From NCBI GenBank assembly GCA_022824315.1, contig JAJEAC010000070.1, positions 1-50,802 on the forward strand: a DNA stretch of 50,802 bases. Direction: 5' to 3'. The notes beneath the pieces were generated by a model that had not been told where the DNA came from, did no database searches, and worked only from the letters and a program-made list of their open reading frames with translations. The stretch comes from Silicimonas sp. GTDB lineage: Bacteria; Pseudomonadota; Alphaproteobacteria; Rhodobacterales; Rhodobacteraceae. This document shows positions 17,299 to 25,504 of this stretch, piece by piece; the first letter of the stretch is position 1; each line of letters starts with the position of its first letter. A program made the translations under genes and the position numbers.

Positions 17299-17904
17299 AT
17301 GCCGCAGGGGCCGCCGATGAGCCCGTTGACCCTGAGCTATTTCGCGATGTGGTCGGCATTCGACGTCCGGTTCGGGAGCAGTGGCGAAACCATGGGAAGC
17401 TGCATCCTGCGGCTCGCGCCAATCTTCGATTGCCCTTCATGGCTCGTGGAGACCATTGAACGGATGCAGCGAACAAGGATGGGATTTTACGTGCATTGCG
17501 GCAGCGACGGCGACGGTGGTGTCCTCCTGCGCGAAGTCGGATCGCGGGAGACCGTTTCCTGCTGCGTGCCGTCGGGCTATGCGGGCAGAGAGGGGCAGAT
17601 CTGGTTCGTACGCTTGCTTGAGCCGCCCAGCCATCTGTGCCGTCAGCATATCGTGTTCATTACGCCCTACGTGATCCTGGGCTATCCCGAACAGGCATTT
17701 GTCGACTGCCTAGGGCGCGAGCTCGCGCGGATGGAGGCGAAGAAACCTCTCAAAGTGGATGACGCGCACGGTCACCTGATGAATCCCGGCCCGGACCCCA
17801 ACCACTGGACCGAATACCTCACTTGCGCGTATTCACGGCATCAGCATGACGCGATATTCCTGACCGGAATACCGGACATCCGGCAAAGCCTTCCCCACGG
17901 CTGA
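17299..17904 (+). CDS. Hypothetical protein
   Basis: A 201-residue soluble protein of unknown function, likely co-transcribed with the small gene before it. A GAGG at 17286-17289 supports ATG 17299; ATG 17317 is possible. It has six cysteines and no signal peptide. Notable blocks are FAMWSAFDVRFGSSGET, RMGFYVHCGSDGDGGVLLRE and HIVFITPYVILGYPEQAF. No catalytic motif is apparent. Codon usage fits the surroundings, so it looks real. Confidence 0.5.
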   Translation: MPQGPPMSPLTLSYFAMWSAFDVRFGSSGETMGSCILRLAPIFDCPSWLVETIERMQRTRMGFYVHCGSDGDGGVLLREVGSRETVSCCVPSGYAGREGQIWFVRLLEPPSHLCRQHIVFITPYVILGYPEQAFVDCLGRELARMEAKKPLKVDDAHGHLMNPGPDPNHWTEYLTCAYSRHQHDAIFLTGIPDIRQSLPHG

Positions 17905-18137
17905 GCCTGAGAGGCACGCAAGGAACTTCAGCCATTGCCTTGATTGTCCGCCCCGAACCGGTTCGTAAGGCCGAGCGCCATCGCCAGTTGCGTCCGCATT
18001 GCGCTCGTGCCGTAAGTGCGCCTTCGCTCGGAGCGCGAGCACGCCCGAAGCACACCGATGGCCAGTCAGGGAGAATTCGTCCACACCGGGAAAGCGGCGC
18101 AGTGCGTCATGCACCCATCGTCTGACGCGGTTGAAGT

Positions 18138-18854
18138 TCACGACTTGCCGCCCGCCATCTTGTCCGCGAGCAGCGCGTTTACCTGTTTCTGCGCCTCGAT
18201 ATGGGCAATATGCCCGATTCCTGAAAGCTCCACCAAGGTTCCCAGTTTCTCGATCTTTTCCAGATCCGGGCTGGCTATGTTGTCCTCGGTTCCCCAGATC
18301 ACCGTGACGTCCAGCCCGCTTTCGGCCACTTTTGGCAGGATAGCGGAGATTTCAGCCTTCATCCTCGGAAACTGGTTTGCGATCTTTGCAAGGGCGTCAC
18401 GCGCGCCGTCGCGTTCCAGGTGTTCGAGCGCGGTGTCGACGAGCATTGGCGCGATCAAGCCCTTGTTCGCCACGAGCCCTTCGAGGAAGCGGCGCATTTC
18501 GTCCTTGTCTCGCAGGCCGGAATACGACGTCAGGGACATCCGGTCCAGACCCCGACCAAGCCCGATCGGAGCCAACAGCACAAGGCCGCGAAAGCGTTCC
18601 GGCGCCTCTGCAGCGAGCTTGAGCGCGAGCCCGCCTCCGAGCGAGTGGCCGACGAGCCAGGCTGGTGGTCCGTTCTCGATACCGGCCATTAGGCGAGACG
18701 CCATGTCATCCAGCGAGCCGTCGCCGAGGTCACCTATGGAGTTCCCGTGGCCCGGCAGGTCGGGTGCGATCGCATCAACGCCTCGAATTGCCGAGGCCGT
18801 TCCGGCCCAGGTCAGTCGGCTGGCGCCGAACGCGTGCAGAAAGATCGCGCGCAT
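18138..18854 (-). CDS. Alpha/beta hydrolase-fold protein, C-terminal half of a split AcoC-like E2
   Basis: A 238-residue alpha/beta hydrolase-fold protein. The oxyanion segment is FLHAFGAS, the nucleophile elbow GHSLGG (Ser71), the acid Asp191 in WGTED and the base His215 in GIGHIAH. Its start overlaps the stop of the lipoyl-protein gene by one base (TGATG). In acetoin dehydrogenase the E2 AcoC is a lipoyl domain fused to this hydrolase fold. Here the two parts are separate genes in the same order, so I infer the same role, release of the acyl group from dihydrolipoyl. A stand-alone esterase is the alternative. Confidence 0.85.
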   Translation of the reverse strand: MRAIFLHAFGASRLTWAGTASAIRGVDAIAPDLPGHGNSIGDLGDGSLDDMASRLMAGIENGPPAWLVGHSLGGGLALKLAAEAPERFRGLVLLAPIGLGRGLDRMSLTSYSGLRDKDEMRRFLEGLVANKGLIAPMLVDTALEHLERDGARDALAKIANQFPRMKAEISAILPKVAESGLDVTVIWGTEDNIASPDLEKIEKLGTLVELSGIGHIAHIEAQKQVNALLADKMAGGKS

Positions 18855-19093
18855 CAGGTCTCGATGACGGCGAGAACGGTGCCGACAGCCACGATGTCAT
18901 CCACTTCGATGAGGACTTCGAGAACAGTACCCGTCGCAGGAGCTTCCAGGTCCATCGTGACCTTGGGCGTCGTGATGGTCACGATTTCCTCGCCCTCCGA
19001 AACCATGTCGCCCGTGCCTTTGAGAATGGCGTCAATTTGCGCCTCGGTGATTTCGTTGCCGAGTTCCGGCATCCTGAGTTCAATGCGCGCCAT
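18854..19093 (-). CDS. Stand-alone lipoyl (biotinyl/lipoyl) domain protein
   Basis: A 79-residue single-domain carrier with almost nothing besides the lipoyl fold: MARIELRMPELGNEITEAQI, the hairpin ITTPKVTMDLEAPATG and VLEVLIEVDDIVAVGTVLAV. Lys44 in TPKVT occupies the place of the lipoyl-lysine (DKA/DKV in most E2 proteins); the residue before it is Pro rather than Asp. It has no subunit-binding or acyltransferase domain. Start 19093 lies 11 bases after the E1 stop. It should carry the acyl intermediate from the fused E1 to the hydrolase-fold protein encoded next. Confidence 0.9.
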   Translation of the reverse strand: MARIELRMPELGNEITEAQIDAILKGTGDMVSEGEEIVTITTPKVTMDLEAPATGTVLEVLIEVDDIVAVGTVLAVIET

Positions 19094-19104
19094 TCCCCCG
19101 TCTC

Positions 19105-21558
19105 CTATAGCCCGGATCTTGCGAGAGCCAGATCGTCCCATCTCCGGCTGCCTGTCCGGTTGTGTCCGGCGTCACCCATCAGATCTGTCATGACCGCGTC
19201 CTCGATGTCGAAGGGCTGCGGAAAGTAGCCGTGTTCCAGATCCGCGCCCGGGACGATCCAGTTCGGACTTCCAAGCACGCGGGGCGGAGCCTTGAGCGCG
19301 TCGAAGGCGAATCGGGTGACATTGGTGGCCAGTGTCATCGCGAAGCTGCCGCGTTCGCACGCTTCGGAAACCAGCAGCAACCGTCCGGTCTTCGCCACGG
19401 ACTCCAATACCGGGCCGTAGTCAAACGGGACGAGCGACCGGGCGTCGATGATCTCGAGCGAAACGCCGCGTCCAGCGAGCGAGTCCGCAGCCTCGAGCAC
19501 GGGATAAAGTGTCGGCCCGATGGTCAGCACGGTGACATCGCTGCCGACATGCTTGATGTCAGGAACGCCGATGGGGATCTTGTAGTTTCCTTCCGGCACT
19601 CCGTCCTGGAACAATTCGACCTGATCATAGAGCCGCTGGCTCTCGAAGACGATCACGGGATTATCCGACGCCAGAGCCGACGCCATGAGGCCCTTCGCAT
19701 CACGGGGCGTGGCGGGATAGATGATCTTGAGACCCGGAACATGCGCTGCCAGCCCCGACCAGTCCTGGGAATGCTGTGCACCGTATTTCGAGCCGACTGA
19801 GCACCTGACCACGACCGGGATGTTGAGCAGTCCATTCGACATGGCCTGCCATTTCGCGAGCTGGTTGAACAGTTCGTCTCCTGCTCGACCAATGAAATCG
19901 GCATACATGAGTTCGACCAGGGGGCGCCCACCTTCCATCGCGGCGCCAATGGCCGTCGCCACGATGGCGGCCTCGGAAATCGGCGCATTGAAGACCCGGT
20001 CGTGTGGAAAGAGGTCGGCCAGGCCTCGATAGACGCCAAATGCGCCGCCCCATTCCCGGCATTCCTCTCCGTAGATGATGATACGGGGGTCGATCAGCGC
20101 CGCATGCAGGATCGCCTCGAACAGGCCGTCGCGGAGGGTGATGGCTTTCAATGGCGAAATCAGCTCGCCATTGGCGTCCCTCCCGCCGCGAGACTTCTTG
20201 GCGTTCTTTCGGATACGAACCACCTTCGCCGGGTCGGCCAGTGGTTCGGGTGCGTGCCTGTCCGGTGGTGTCTCGCTTCCGGTGAACATTTTCCGGCCGA
20301 TGCCGGCTCCGTCGCTTCCGAGACCGGGAGGCGGGGCGATCGCAGGGTCGGCTGCAGCCATGAACACGGCGTTCATTCGCGCATCCACGTCCGATTGGAT
20401 CGCGTCTGCCGTTGCCGTGTCGAGAATGCCCTCCGCAACCAGGGACTCGCGAAAGGTCCCGATCGGGTCAACGGCACCCCAAGCCGCGATTTCGTTCTTG
20501 GTGCGATAGGCATTGACATCCGTCGTCGAGTGCCCGGAAAACCGATAGCATTCCACGTCGAGGATGGCGGGTCCCTTGCCGTCAAGCAGCAACTGGCGCT
20601 TGCGCTGGACGGCGTCGGCGACGGCAAGCGGGTTCGTGCCGTCGACCGTTTCTGCATGACAGGCGTCCTCGCGCAGTCCGACACCGATTCGAGCAAGCCG
20701 ATCCCAAGACATGGTCTCCCCGCTCGTCTGTCCGCCCATGGCGTAGAAGTTGTTGGTGAAGAAAAAGAGAACCGGCAGGAAGCCGGCATTGTCCCAGAGC
20801 CGTTCGAACTGCGCCATGCCGGCAAAGTTCAGGGCTTCCCAGACCGGGCCGCAGCCTGTGGCCCCGTCGCCGACCATCGAGACCGCGATGCTGTCGCGGC
20901 CCTCGGATTTCATCCAGAGCCCGGCTCCGGTCGCGATGCCGGCCGACGCCCCGACAATGGCATTGTTCGGATATGCGCCGAACGGCGTGAAGAAGGCATG
21001 CATGCTGCCGCCCATGCCGCCATTGAAGCCGATTTCTCGCATGAACATCTCGGCAAGGAGCCCCATGAGCAGGAAGTTCTCCGCAAGGCCACGCCCGGAC
21101 TCATCCGGGAGGTGCGTTTCCACGGTTCGGAGCAAGGCGCCGTCGCCGTGGGCTTCCATGATCGTTGTGAGTGCATTGTCGCCCAGCATTTGGATTGCCG
21201 CCAACCCCTTTGCCAAGAACTCCCCGTGCGAGCGGTGCGACCCGAAAATGTGATCTTCAGGTGTCAGCGCCATGGCTGCGCCGACCGCTGCCGCCTCCTG
21301 CCCGATCGAGAGATGGGCAGGGCCCTTGTAGGCATAGGTCAGATCGCCATAGCTGCCTGTCGACTTGAGGCTTGCAATACCGCTCTCGAAAGCTCGAATG
21401 ACCATCATGTGGCGCAGAGCCTCGAGCAGGGCGTCGGCACCGCGCACCCGATGCTCGTCCGCCAAGGCGCGCGCGTAGGCATGAACCGGGATTCGTTTTG
21501 ATGCAAGTTCGGTCGGACTTCTGGTCGCGATCGGATCAATATGGATGGACTTGGCCAA
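19105..21558 (-). CDS. Fused E1 alpha-beta subunit of a thiamine-diphosphate 2-oxoacid/acetoin dehydrogenase complex
   Basis: An 817-residue protein joining the alpha and beta E1 chains. The alpha part (about 40-400) has the ThDP site GDGATGCGPVWEALNFA...NNFYAMGG and the phosphorylation-loop-like YRFSGHSTTD. A low-complexity linker (about 400-480, PPPGLGS...KNAKKSRGGRD) leads to the beta part (about 490-817), with IYGEECREWGGAFGVYRGL, FNAPISEAAIV, ELMYADFIGRAGDELFNQ and the C-terminal transketolase fold (EIIDARSLVPFD). The listed start is TTG and is not firmly supported. With the free lipoyl protein and hydrolase it forms an acetoin-dehydrogenase-like set. No dihydrolipoamide dehydrogenase is nearby, so the housekeeping E3 would be shared. 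A branched-chain 2-oxoacid substrate is possible. Confidence 0.92.
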   Translation of the reverse strand: MAKSIHIDPIATRSPTELASKRIPVHAYARALADEHRVRGADALLEALRHMMVIRAFESGIASLKSTGSYGDLTYAYKGPAHLSIGQEAAAVGAAMALTPEDHIFGSHRSHGEFLAKGLAAIQMLGDNALTTIMEAHGDGALLRTVETHLPDESGRGLAENFLLMGLLAEMFMREIGFNGGMGGSMHAFFTPFGAYPNNAIVGASAGIATGAGLWMKSEGRDSIAVSMVGDGATGCGPVWEALNFAGMAQFERLWDNAGFLPVLFFFTNNFYAMGGQTSGETMSWDRLARIGVGLREDACHAETVDGTNPLAVADAVQRKRQLLLDGKGPAILDVECYRFSGHSTTDVNAYRTKNEIAAWGAVDPIGTFRESLVAEGILDTATADAIQSDVDARMNAVFMAAADPAIAPPPGLGSDGAGIGRKMFTGSETPPDRHAPEPLADPAKVVRIRKNAKKSRGGRDANGELISPLKAITLRDGLFEAILHAALIDPRIIIYGEECREWGGAFGVYRGLADLFPHDRVFNAPISEAAIVATAIGAAMEGGRPLVELMYADFIGRAGDELFNQLAKWQAMSNGLLNIPVVVRCSVGSKYGAQHSQDWSGLAAHVPGLKIIYPATPRDAKGLMASALASDNPVIVFESQRLYDQVELFQDGVPEGNYKIPIGVPDIKHVGSDVTVLTIGPTLYPVLEAADSLAGRGVSLEIIDARSLVPFDYGPVLESVAKTGRLLLVSEACERGSFAMTLATNVTRFAFDALKAPPRVLGSPNWIVPGADLEHGYFPQPFDIEDAVMTDLMGDAGHNRTGSRRWDDLALARSGL

Positions 21559-21679
21559 GGGCTTTGCCTTTCTGAGCGACTCAAGAGACCTAATCCCCTG
21601 GGCAACATCGAGGCAAGAGGCGGATTGACCTTTGGGGGGACAGCTTCACAATGGGACTGGCTCAACAGGGGGATGTTCA

Positions 21680-22612
21680 GTGATCCATTGCGGCGGCGAC
21701 GCATTGATTGACTTTGTGCCAGTGGAGCAGGCGAACGGCTTGATCGCGTTCGTGCCGAGGCCCGGCGGCGCCGTGTTGAATGCGGCGACGGCCTTGGCGC
21801 GGCTGGAGCAGGAAGTCTCTTTCATAGGCGCTCTCTCCACTGACCTGTTCGGCGACATGCTTCACGACCACATGGTCCGCGAAGGCATCGGAACCGCCAA
21901 CGTCAGCCGAAGCGATGACGACAGCACTCTGGCTTTTGTCAGTTTGGCCGACGGTGAGGCGCGCTATGCGTTTTATGACAGTGCTTCGGCAGGTCGCCTC
22001 TGGACCGGCTTGAAGGATCCGCTGCCTGCGGCCGAAGCATTGCACTTCGGATCCCTCCCGCTATTCGCCAACCCTCCCGCAAGCGCATACGTGGACTTGG
22101 CCGAGCAGGCATCATCTCGCATGGTCGTGTCCCTGGATCCGAATTGCCGTCCGAGCCTGGTGCCGGACAAGGAAGCCTATCGCAGGCGCATTGACCGGGT
22201 CTCGACGGCCAGCCACGTCATCCGCCTGTCGGATGAGGATCTCGCCTTTCTTCATCCGTCAGCATGTGAGGAGGAAGTGGTGGAGGGGTTGCTTTACGGT
22301 CTGACGCGCCTGGTGATCGTGTCCCGAGGAGCCGAGGGCGCATCGGCTTGGTGGGCCGGAGGTCGGGTAGACGTCGCGGCGCACCCAATTGAAGTACAGG
22401 ACAGCATCGGCGCGGGCGACACCTTCCATGCCGGCGTGCTTGCGGCCTTGTCCCGCGCCGGGCAACTGGAAGTTGAGGCGCTTGACCGGCTGGATCGTTC
22501 TGCAGTTGAATATGTGCTTGCCTTCGGAACGGCTGCAGCCGCCTTGAGCTGCATGGAAACCGGATGCGATCCACCGAGCTTGAATGCCGTGCTGAAATTC
22601 CTTGGAGAGTGA
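21680..22612 (+). CDS. PfkB-family carbohydrate kinase (fructokinase/ribokinase-like)
   Basis: A 310-residue cytoplasmic sugar kinase. It starts at GTG 21680 with AGGGGGA at 21667-21673. The N-terminal substrate lid reads IHCGGDALIDFVP and PRPGGAVLNAATALARL, and the PfkB signature IGAGDTFHAGVL gives the catalytic base Asp247. VSLDPNCRPSLV is the usual second family block. It is divergent from the E1 operon (121 bases between start codons) and 4 bases ahead of the amidohydrolase gene. The pairing with a lactonase-like enzyme suggests a sugar-acid or deoxy-sugar pathway, with a keto-sugar acid or fructose-like substrate; this is inferred. Confidence 0.88.
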   Translation: MIHCGGDALIDFVPVEQANGLIAFVPRPGGAVLNAATALARLEQEVSFIGALSTDLFGDMLHDHMVREGIGTANVSRSDDDSTLAFVSLADGEARYAFYDSASAGRLWTGLKDPLPAAEALHFGSLPLFANPPASAYVDLAEQASSRMVVSLDPNCRPSLVPDKEAYRRRIDRVSTASHVIRLSDEDLAFLHPSACEEEVVEGLLYGLTRLVIVSRGAEGASAWWAGGRVDVAAHPIEVQDSIGAGDTFHAGVLAALSRAGQLEVEALDRLDRSAVEYVLAFGTAAAALSCMETGCDPPSLNAVLKFLGE

Positions 22613-22616
22613 TCGA

Positions 22617-23474
22617 ATGGCCCGTATCGACGCGCATCAGCATTTCTGGTCCTTGGAACGCGGGGACTACGGATGGCTGACGCCGGACAAGGAGCCGATC
22701 TACCGCGATTTCCTGCCGGCAGATCTGAAGCCTCTGCTGGCCGCAGCTGGCATTGACGGCACGATTCTCGTTCAGGCCGCGCCGACAGTTGCGGAAACGG
22801 AATTCATGCTTGGTCTTGCGTACGAGGAACCCTTCATCAGGGGCGTCGTTGGCTGGGTCGATTTCGAGGATCCGCTCGCACCTGACGAAATAGCACGCCT
22901 CTCTAGGCAATCAGCCTTGGTGGGCCTGCGCCCGATGATCCAGGGCATCGCTGACGACAACTGGATGCTGGGCAAAGGACTCGTCACCACGTTTGGCGCC
23001 CTGATTGATGCCGACCTTACGTTCGACGCCTTGACCCTGCCAAGGCATCTGCCGGCACTGCGAGAGCTCTTGGCGCGCCACCCGAACATGCGAACGGTCA
23101 TTGATCACGGCTCGAAGCCGATGATCCGGGACGGGATCATGAATGGCTGGGACGAGGACATGGCAGCCCTCGCGTCCGAGACCTCGGCATTCTGCAAGCT
23201 GTCCGGCCTTGTGACGGAAGCGCGTGCGGACTGGACTGCCAACGATTTGCGCCCGTACGTGGATCATCTTCTGGACACGTTCGGACCGGACCGGCTCGTC
23301 TGGGGCAGCGACTGGCCAGTCTGCACTTTGGCGAGTTCCTATGGACGCTGGATGGAAGTGACCGGGGAGCTTCTTTCCGGACTTACCGAAGATCAGACGA
23401 GCGCGATCCTCGGCGGAAACGCTGCGCGTGCCTACCGGATGCGGACACCTGAATCGGCGATGGCTGAGCGGTAG
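22617..23474 (+). CDS. Amidohydrolase-2 family protein, L-fuconolactonase/rhamnonolactonase-like
   Basis: A 285-residue TIM-barrel hydrolase of the COG3618 group. The metal motif HxH is in RIDAHQHFW, with later YGWLTP, GLRPMIQG, HGSKP (His on strand 5) and the hallmark WGSDWPVC carrying the conserved Asp. Members open sugar-acid lactones such as L-fucono- or L-rhamnono-1,4-lactone. The start lies 4 bases after the kinase stop, with GGAGAG just before. It is followed by a broken SDR gene that may once have been the sugar dehydrogenase making the lactone, so the pathway may now be incomplete. Confidence 0.88.
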   Translation: MARIDAHQHFWSLERGDYGWLTPDKEPIYRDFLPADLKPLLAAAGIDGTILVQAAPTVAETEFMLGLAYEEPFIRGVVGWVDFEDPLAPDEIARLSRQSALVGLRPMIQGIADDNWMLGKGLVTTFGALIDADLTFDALTLPRHLPALRELLARHPNMRTVIDHGSKPMIRDGIMNGWDEDMAALASETSAFCKLSGLVTEARADWTANDLRPYVDHLLDTFGPDRLVWGSDWPVCTLASSYGRWMEVTGELLSGLTEDQTSAILGGNAARAYRMRTPESAMAER

Positions 23475-23495
23475 GCGGAAAACGGGAGGCGGCAG

Positions 23496-24252
23496 GGGCG
23501 AAATCGGCGGCAAGGTGGTGGTGATCACGGGGTCCGGTGGCATTGGATTTGGGGCGGCCCGGAAATTCGTCCGGTAAGCCGCAACCGTGAATTCTTGCGG
23601 GAATGACGCGGTGCATAACGCAAGGGCGCGGGACGGGGCCGCTGTACGGGACGTGAACGTGGCCGAGGTTGATGTTGCGCAGCCTGCTCAATCGGGGCGT
23701 TGGATCCATGATGTTGGCAGCAAGGGAGGAATTGACATCCCGGTGAGCGCGGCCGCCGCTCGAACCGACGGAACGACGGTGTCGACGGAAATCGGCCATT
23801 GAATCCGGGTCATCGCAACCAATCCGACCGCGCGTATTGCCCGTCCCTTCAGAAATCAACGGGGCGGCGGGGCCATCGTCCATGTGCCTTCGGTTCAAGG
23901 CCATGCCAACCGGAACATGGTTGTGGCCTGTGCTACCAGAAAGGGAGGAATTCGCGCGTCGACGAGGGCACAGGCTGTCGGTGCGGCGAGGGATGGCATC
24001 CGCGTGAACCCCATAAGCCCGGAATCGGTGCGTACGCAACTGCTCGAGTACGCCGCACGGATGGTGGCAGGCGAAGGAAACCCGATCGAGGAAGCCATTG
24101 AAGGATTCGGCATTGCTCACCCGGAGGGACGGGTCGGCACGGTGAAGGAAGCGAGCGAGTTGAACGCGTTTCCTTGCGGCCACCGCGCAGGGTCTTGCAC
24201 GGGAGGAGACTATCTGATTGACGGACGGCTGACGGCCGAAATCGGTGTGTTG
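23496..24252 (+). pseudogene. Short-chain dehydrogenase/reductase pseudogene
   Basis: Fragments of an SDR lie in different frames. The NAD(P) motif GGKVVVITGSGGIGFGAARK at 23507 onward is cut by a TAA near 23576. A second piece (IVHVPSVQGHANRN, then ATRKGGIRASTRAQAV) begins near 23870; the catalytic Tyr-x3-Lys reads CATRKGG, so Tyr is replaced by Cys. The C-terminus ARDGIRVNPISPESVRTQLL ends with GGDYLIDGRLTAEIGV at about 24250. The middle is unrecognisable. Its place after the kinase and lactonase suggests a former sugar-dehydrogenase step of that pathway. Confidence 0.75.
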
Positions 24253-24645
24253 CGGACCGGCTCAGGCTCCGCACACGACTTAATCGGCGCATGGCCAAAA
24301 TCCTTTTCGTGGCTGGAGGCAGGGCCCCTTTGCGAGCGGCCGATCCCCGCGGGAAATGCGGACTGGCGTGTCAGTCTTGTTGAGCAGCCGGCGGCGAAGG
24401 GGTTTCTGGTGGCAGGAGTCCGGATTGGGAACGCATGCAGCGCTCCACGTGCTGCGTAACTGCGCCCATCGACTGCGGTCGTGTCGTGTCCAGGTCGCGG
24501 GACGGATCCAAATGCGGAAATCCGCTCGCTTTCGTTCTTTTGGTCTGGGTTTCCCCACGTGGCCGGGCCCCCCAGCACACGCAGGGACGCATTCCAAGAA
24601 ATGTGCGAGTTGTCCGGAAGACGATCTGCGCCACCTTGGTCAAGT
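24253..24645. other. Gene-free stretch between SDR relic and LytTR gene
   Basis: The frame of the SDR relic stays open to 24459 but the translation past 24252 does not resemble a protein. I see no RNA gene, repeat or terminator. Confidence 0.35.
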
Positions 24646-25413
24646 TCACGGCAGCAAACCAGCCTCACGGGCGGCGGGGATGTTTGCGCGGCTGACTGGA
24701 ATTTTCTTCCCGTCCCGAAGGATCAGGAATGTACGGTCGCCGTCGCGGCGCGCGCCTGTCACCTGGTCGCTGGCCACCCAGTGCGAGCGGTGCACTTGCA
24801 GCCCGTCCACTGGCGCGGTCTCGCGGATCGCGTCGCTGAGGCGCAACAGCAGCAACTCTTCTCCCTTGGCGGTATGCACGCGAGTGTAATGATCTTCGAC
24901 GGACAGCGCGATCAGCGCCCCACGCTTGCCAGGCGGCAGACGGTCAAGCAGGGGCGGCAAGGTGTTCTTGATGCCGGCCCGATCTTCCTGGCCCACCAGT
25001 TCGAACACGGTCGAGATGACCAGACACACCACCAGGATGCTGAGTGCGCGCGTGGCCAGGCCTTCGAGTTGTTCGCCCAGCATGATCGGCGAGATCAGAA
25101 AATTGACGGCATGCACGAAGAGGTTGATCCCGCAGCCCAATGCCAGCCCGATCAAGCCGGCGCGAAACCAGAGTGGGTGGTGCTTCAGGCGAGGCCGAAG
25201 TGACAACGTTATGATGCCGCCGATCACGTAGGTCGAGGCAACGATGCAAACCCAATACGCGACCCGGGGAAGGAACCGCATCGCTTCGCCCGTCTCGAAC
25301 GGCCCGGAAATGCCCAGCATCAGCCCGACCCCAAGCACCACGACCTGCACGCGGTAGTCGCTCAGATGCGCACGCAGTTTGCGAAGCGTGAATTGCGCAA
25401 AGCCGTCGGCCAC
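24646..25413 (-). CDS. Membrane-anchored LytTR-family transcriptional regulator
   Basis: A 255-residue regulator with four hydrophobic segments in the first 145 residues (VQVVVLGVGLMLGIS, VAYWVCIVASTYVIGGIITL, AGLIGLALGCGINLFVH and LSILVVCLVISTVFELV), then a LytTR DNA-binding domain at about 160-255 (ALSVEDHYTRVHTAKGEELLLLRL, VHRSHWVA, LILRDGKKIPVSR). It starts at GTG with AGGA seven bases upstream. It is divergent from a DUF2306 membrane-protein gene. The shared 91-base region holds a pair of near-identical direct repeats that suit LytTR binding, so it probably controls itself and that gene. Confidence 0.9.
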   Translation of the reverse strand: MADGFAQFTLRKLRAHLSDYRVQVVVLGVGLMLGISGPFETGEAMRFLPRVAYWVCIVASTYVIGGIITLSLRPRLKHHPLWFRAGLIGLALGCGINLFVHAVNFLISPIMLGEQLEGLATRALSILVVCLVISTVFELVGQEDRAGIKNTLPPLLDRLPPGKRGALIALSVEDHYTRVHTAKGEELLLLRLSDAIRETAPVDGLQVHRSHWVASDQVTGARRDGDRTFLILRDGKKIPVSRANIPAAREAGLLP

Positions 25414-25424
25414 GAACCGGTCCT

Positions 25425-25485
25425 GTCACTTACGAACTCAAACTTGGATGTGACGCAATCTTTTGTCCTGAACAAGTCACCTACG
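25425..25485 (+). promoter_or_regulatory. Direct-repeat pair, candidate LytTR binding sites
   Basis: GTCACTTACG (25425-25434) and GTCACCTACG (25476-25485) differ by one base and are spaced 51 bases start to start, in the divergent promoter region of the LytTR and DUF2306 genes. LytTR proteins bind direct rather than inverted repeats. One copy sits next to each gene start. Identity as binding sites is inferred. Confidence 0.45.
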
Positions 25486-25504
25486 GGCGAATCTGGAGAT
25501 TGGC

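Noticed and set aside
17954..17965. Perfect palindrome CGAACCGGTTCG resembling a LacI-type operator
   Set aside because: It lies beyond the 3' end of a gene with no promoter or gene start nearby on either strand, so an operator role is not supported.
20002..21501. Plus-strand open frame of about 500 codons
   Set aside because: It lies opposite the E1 fusion protein and shows no recognisable domain.
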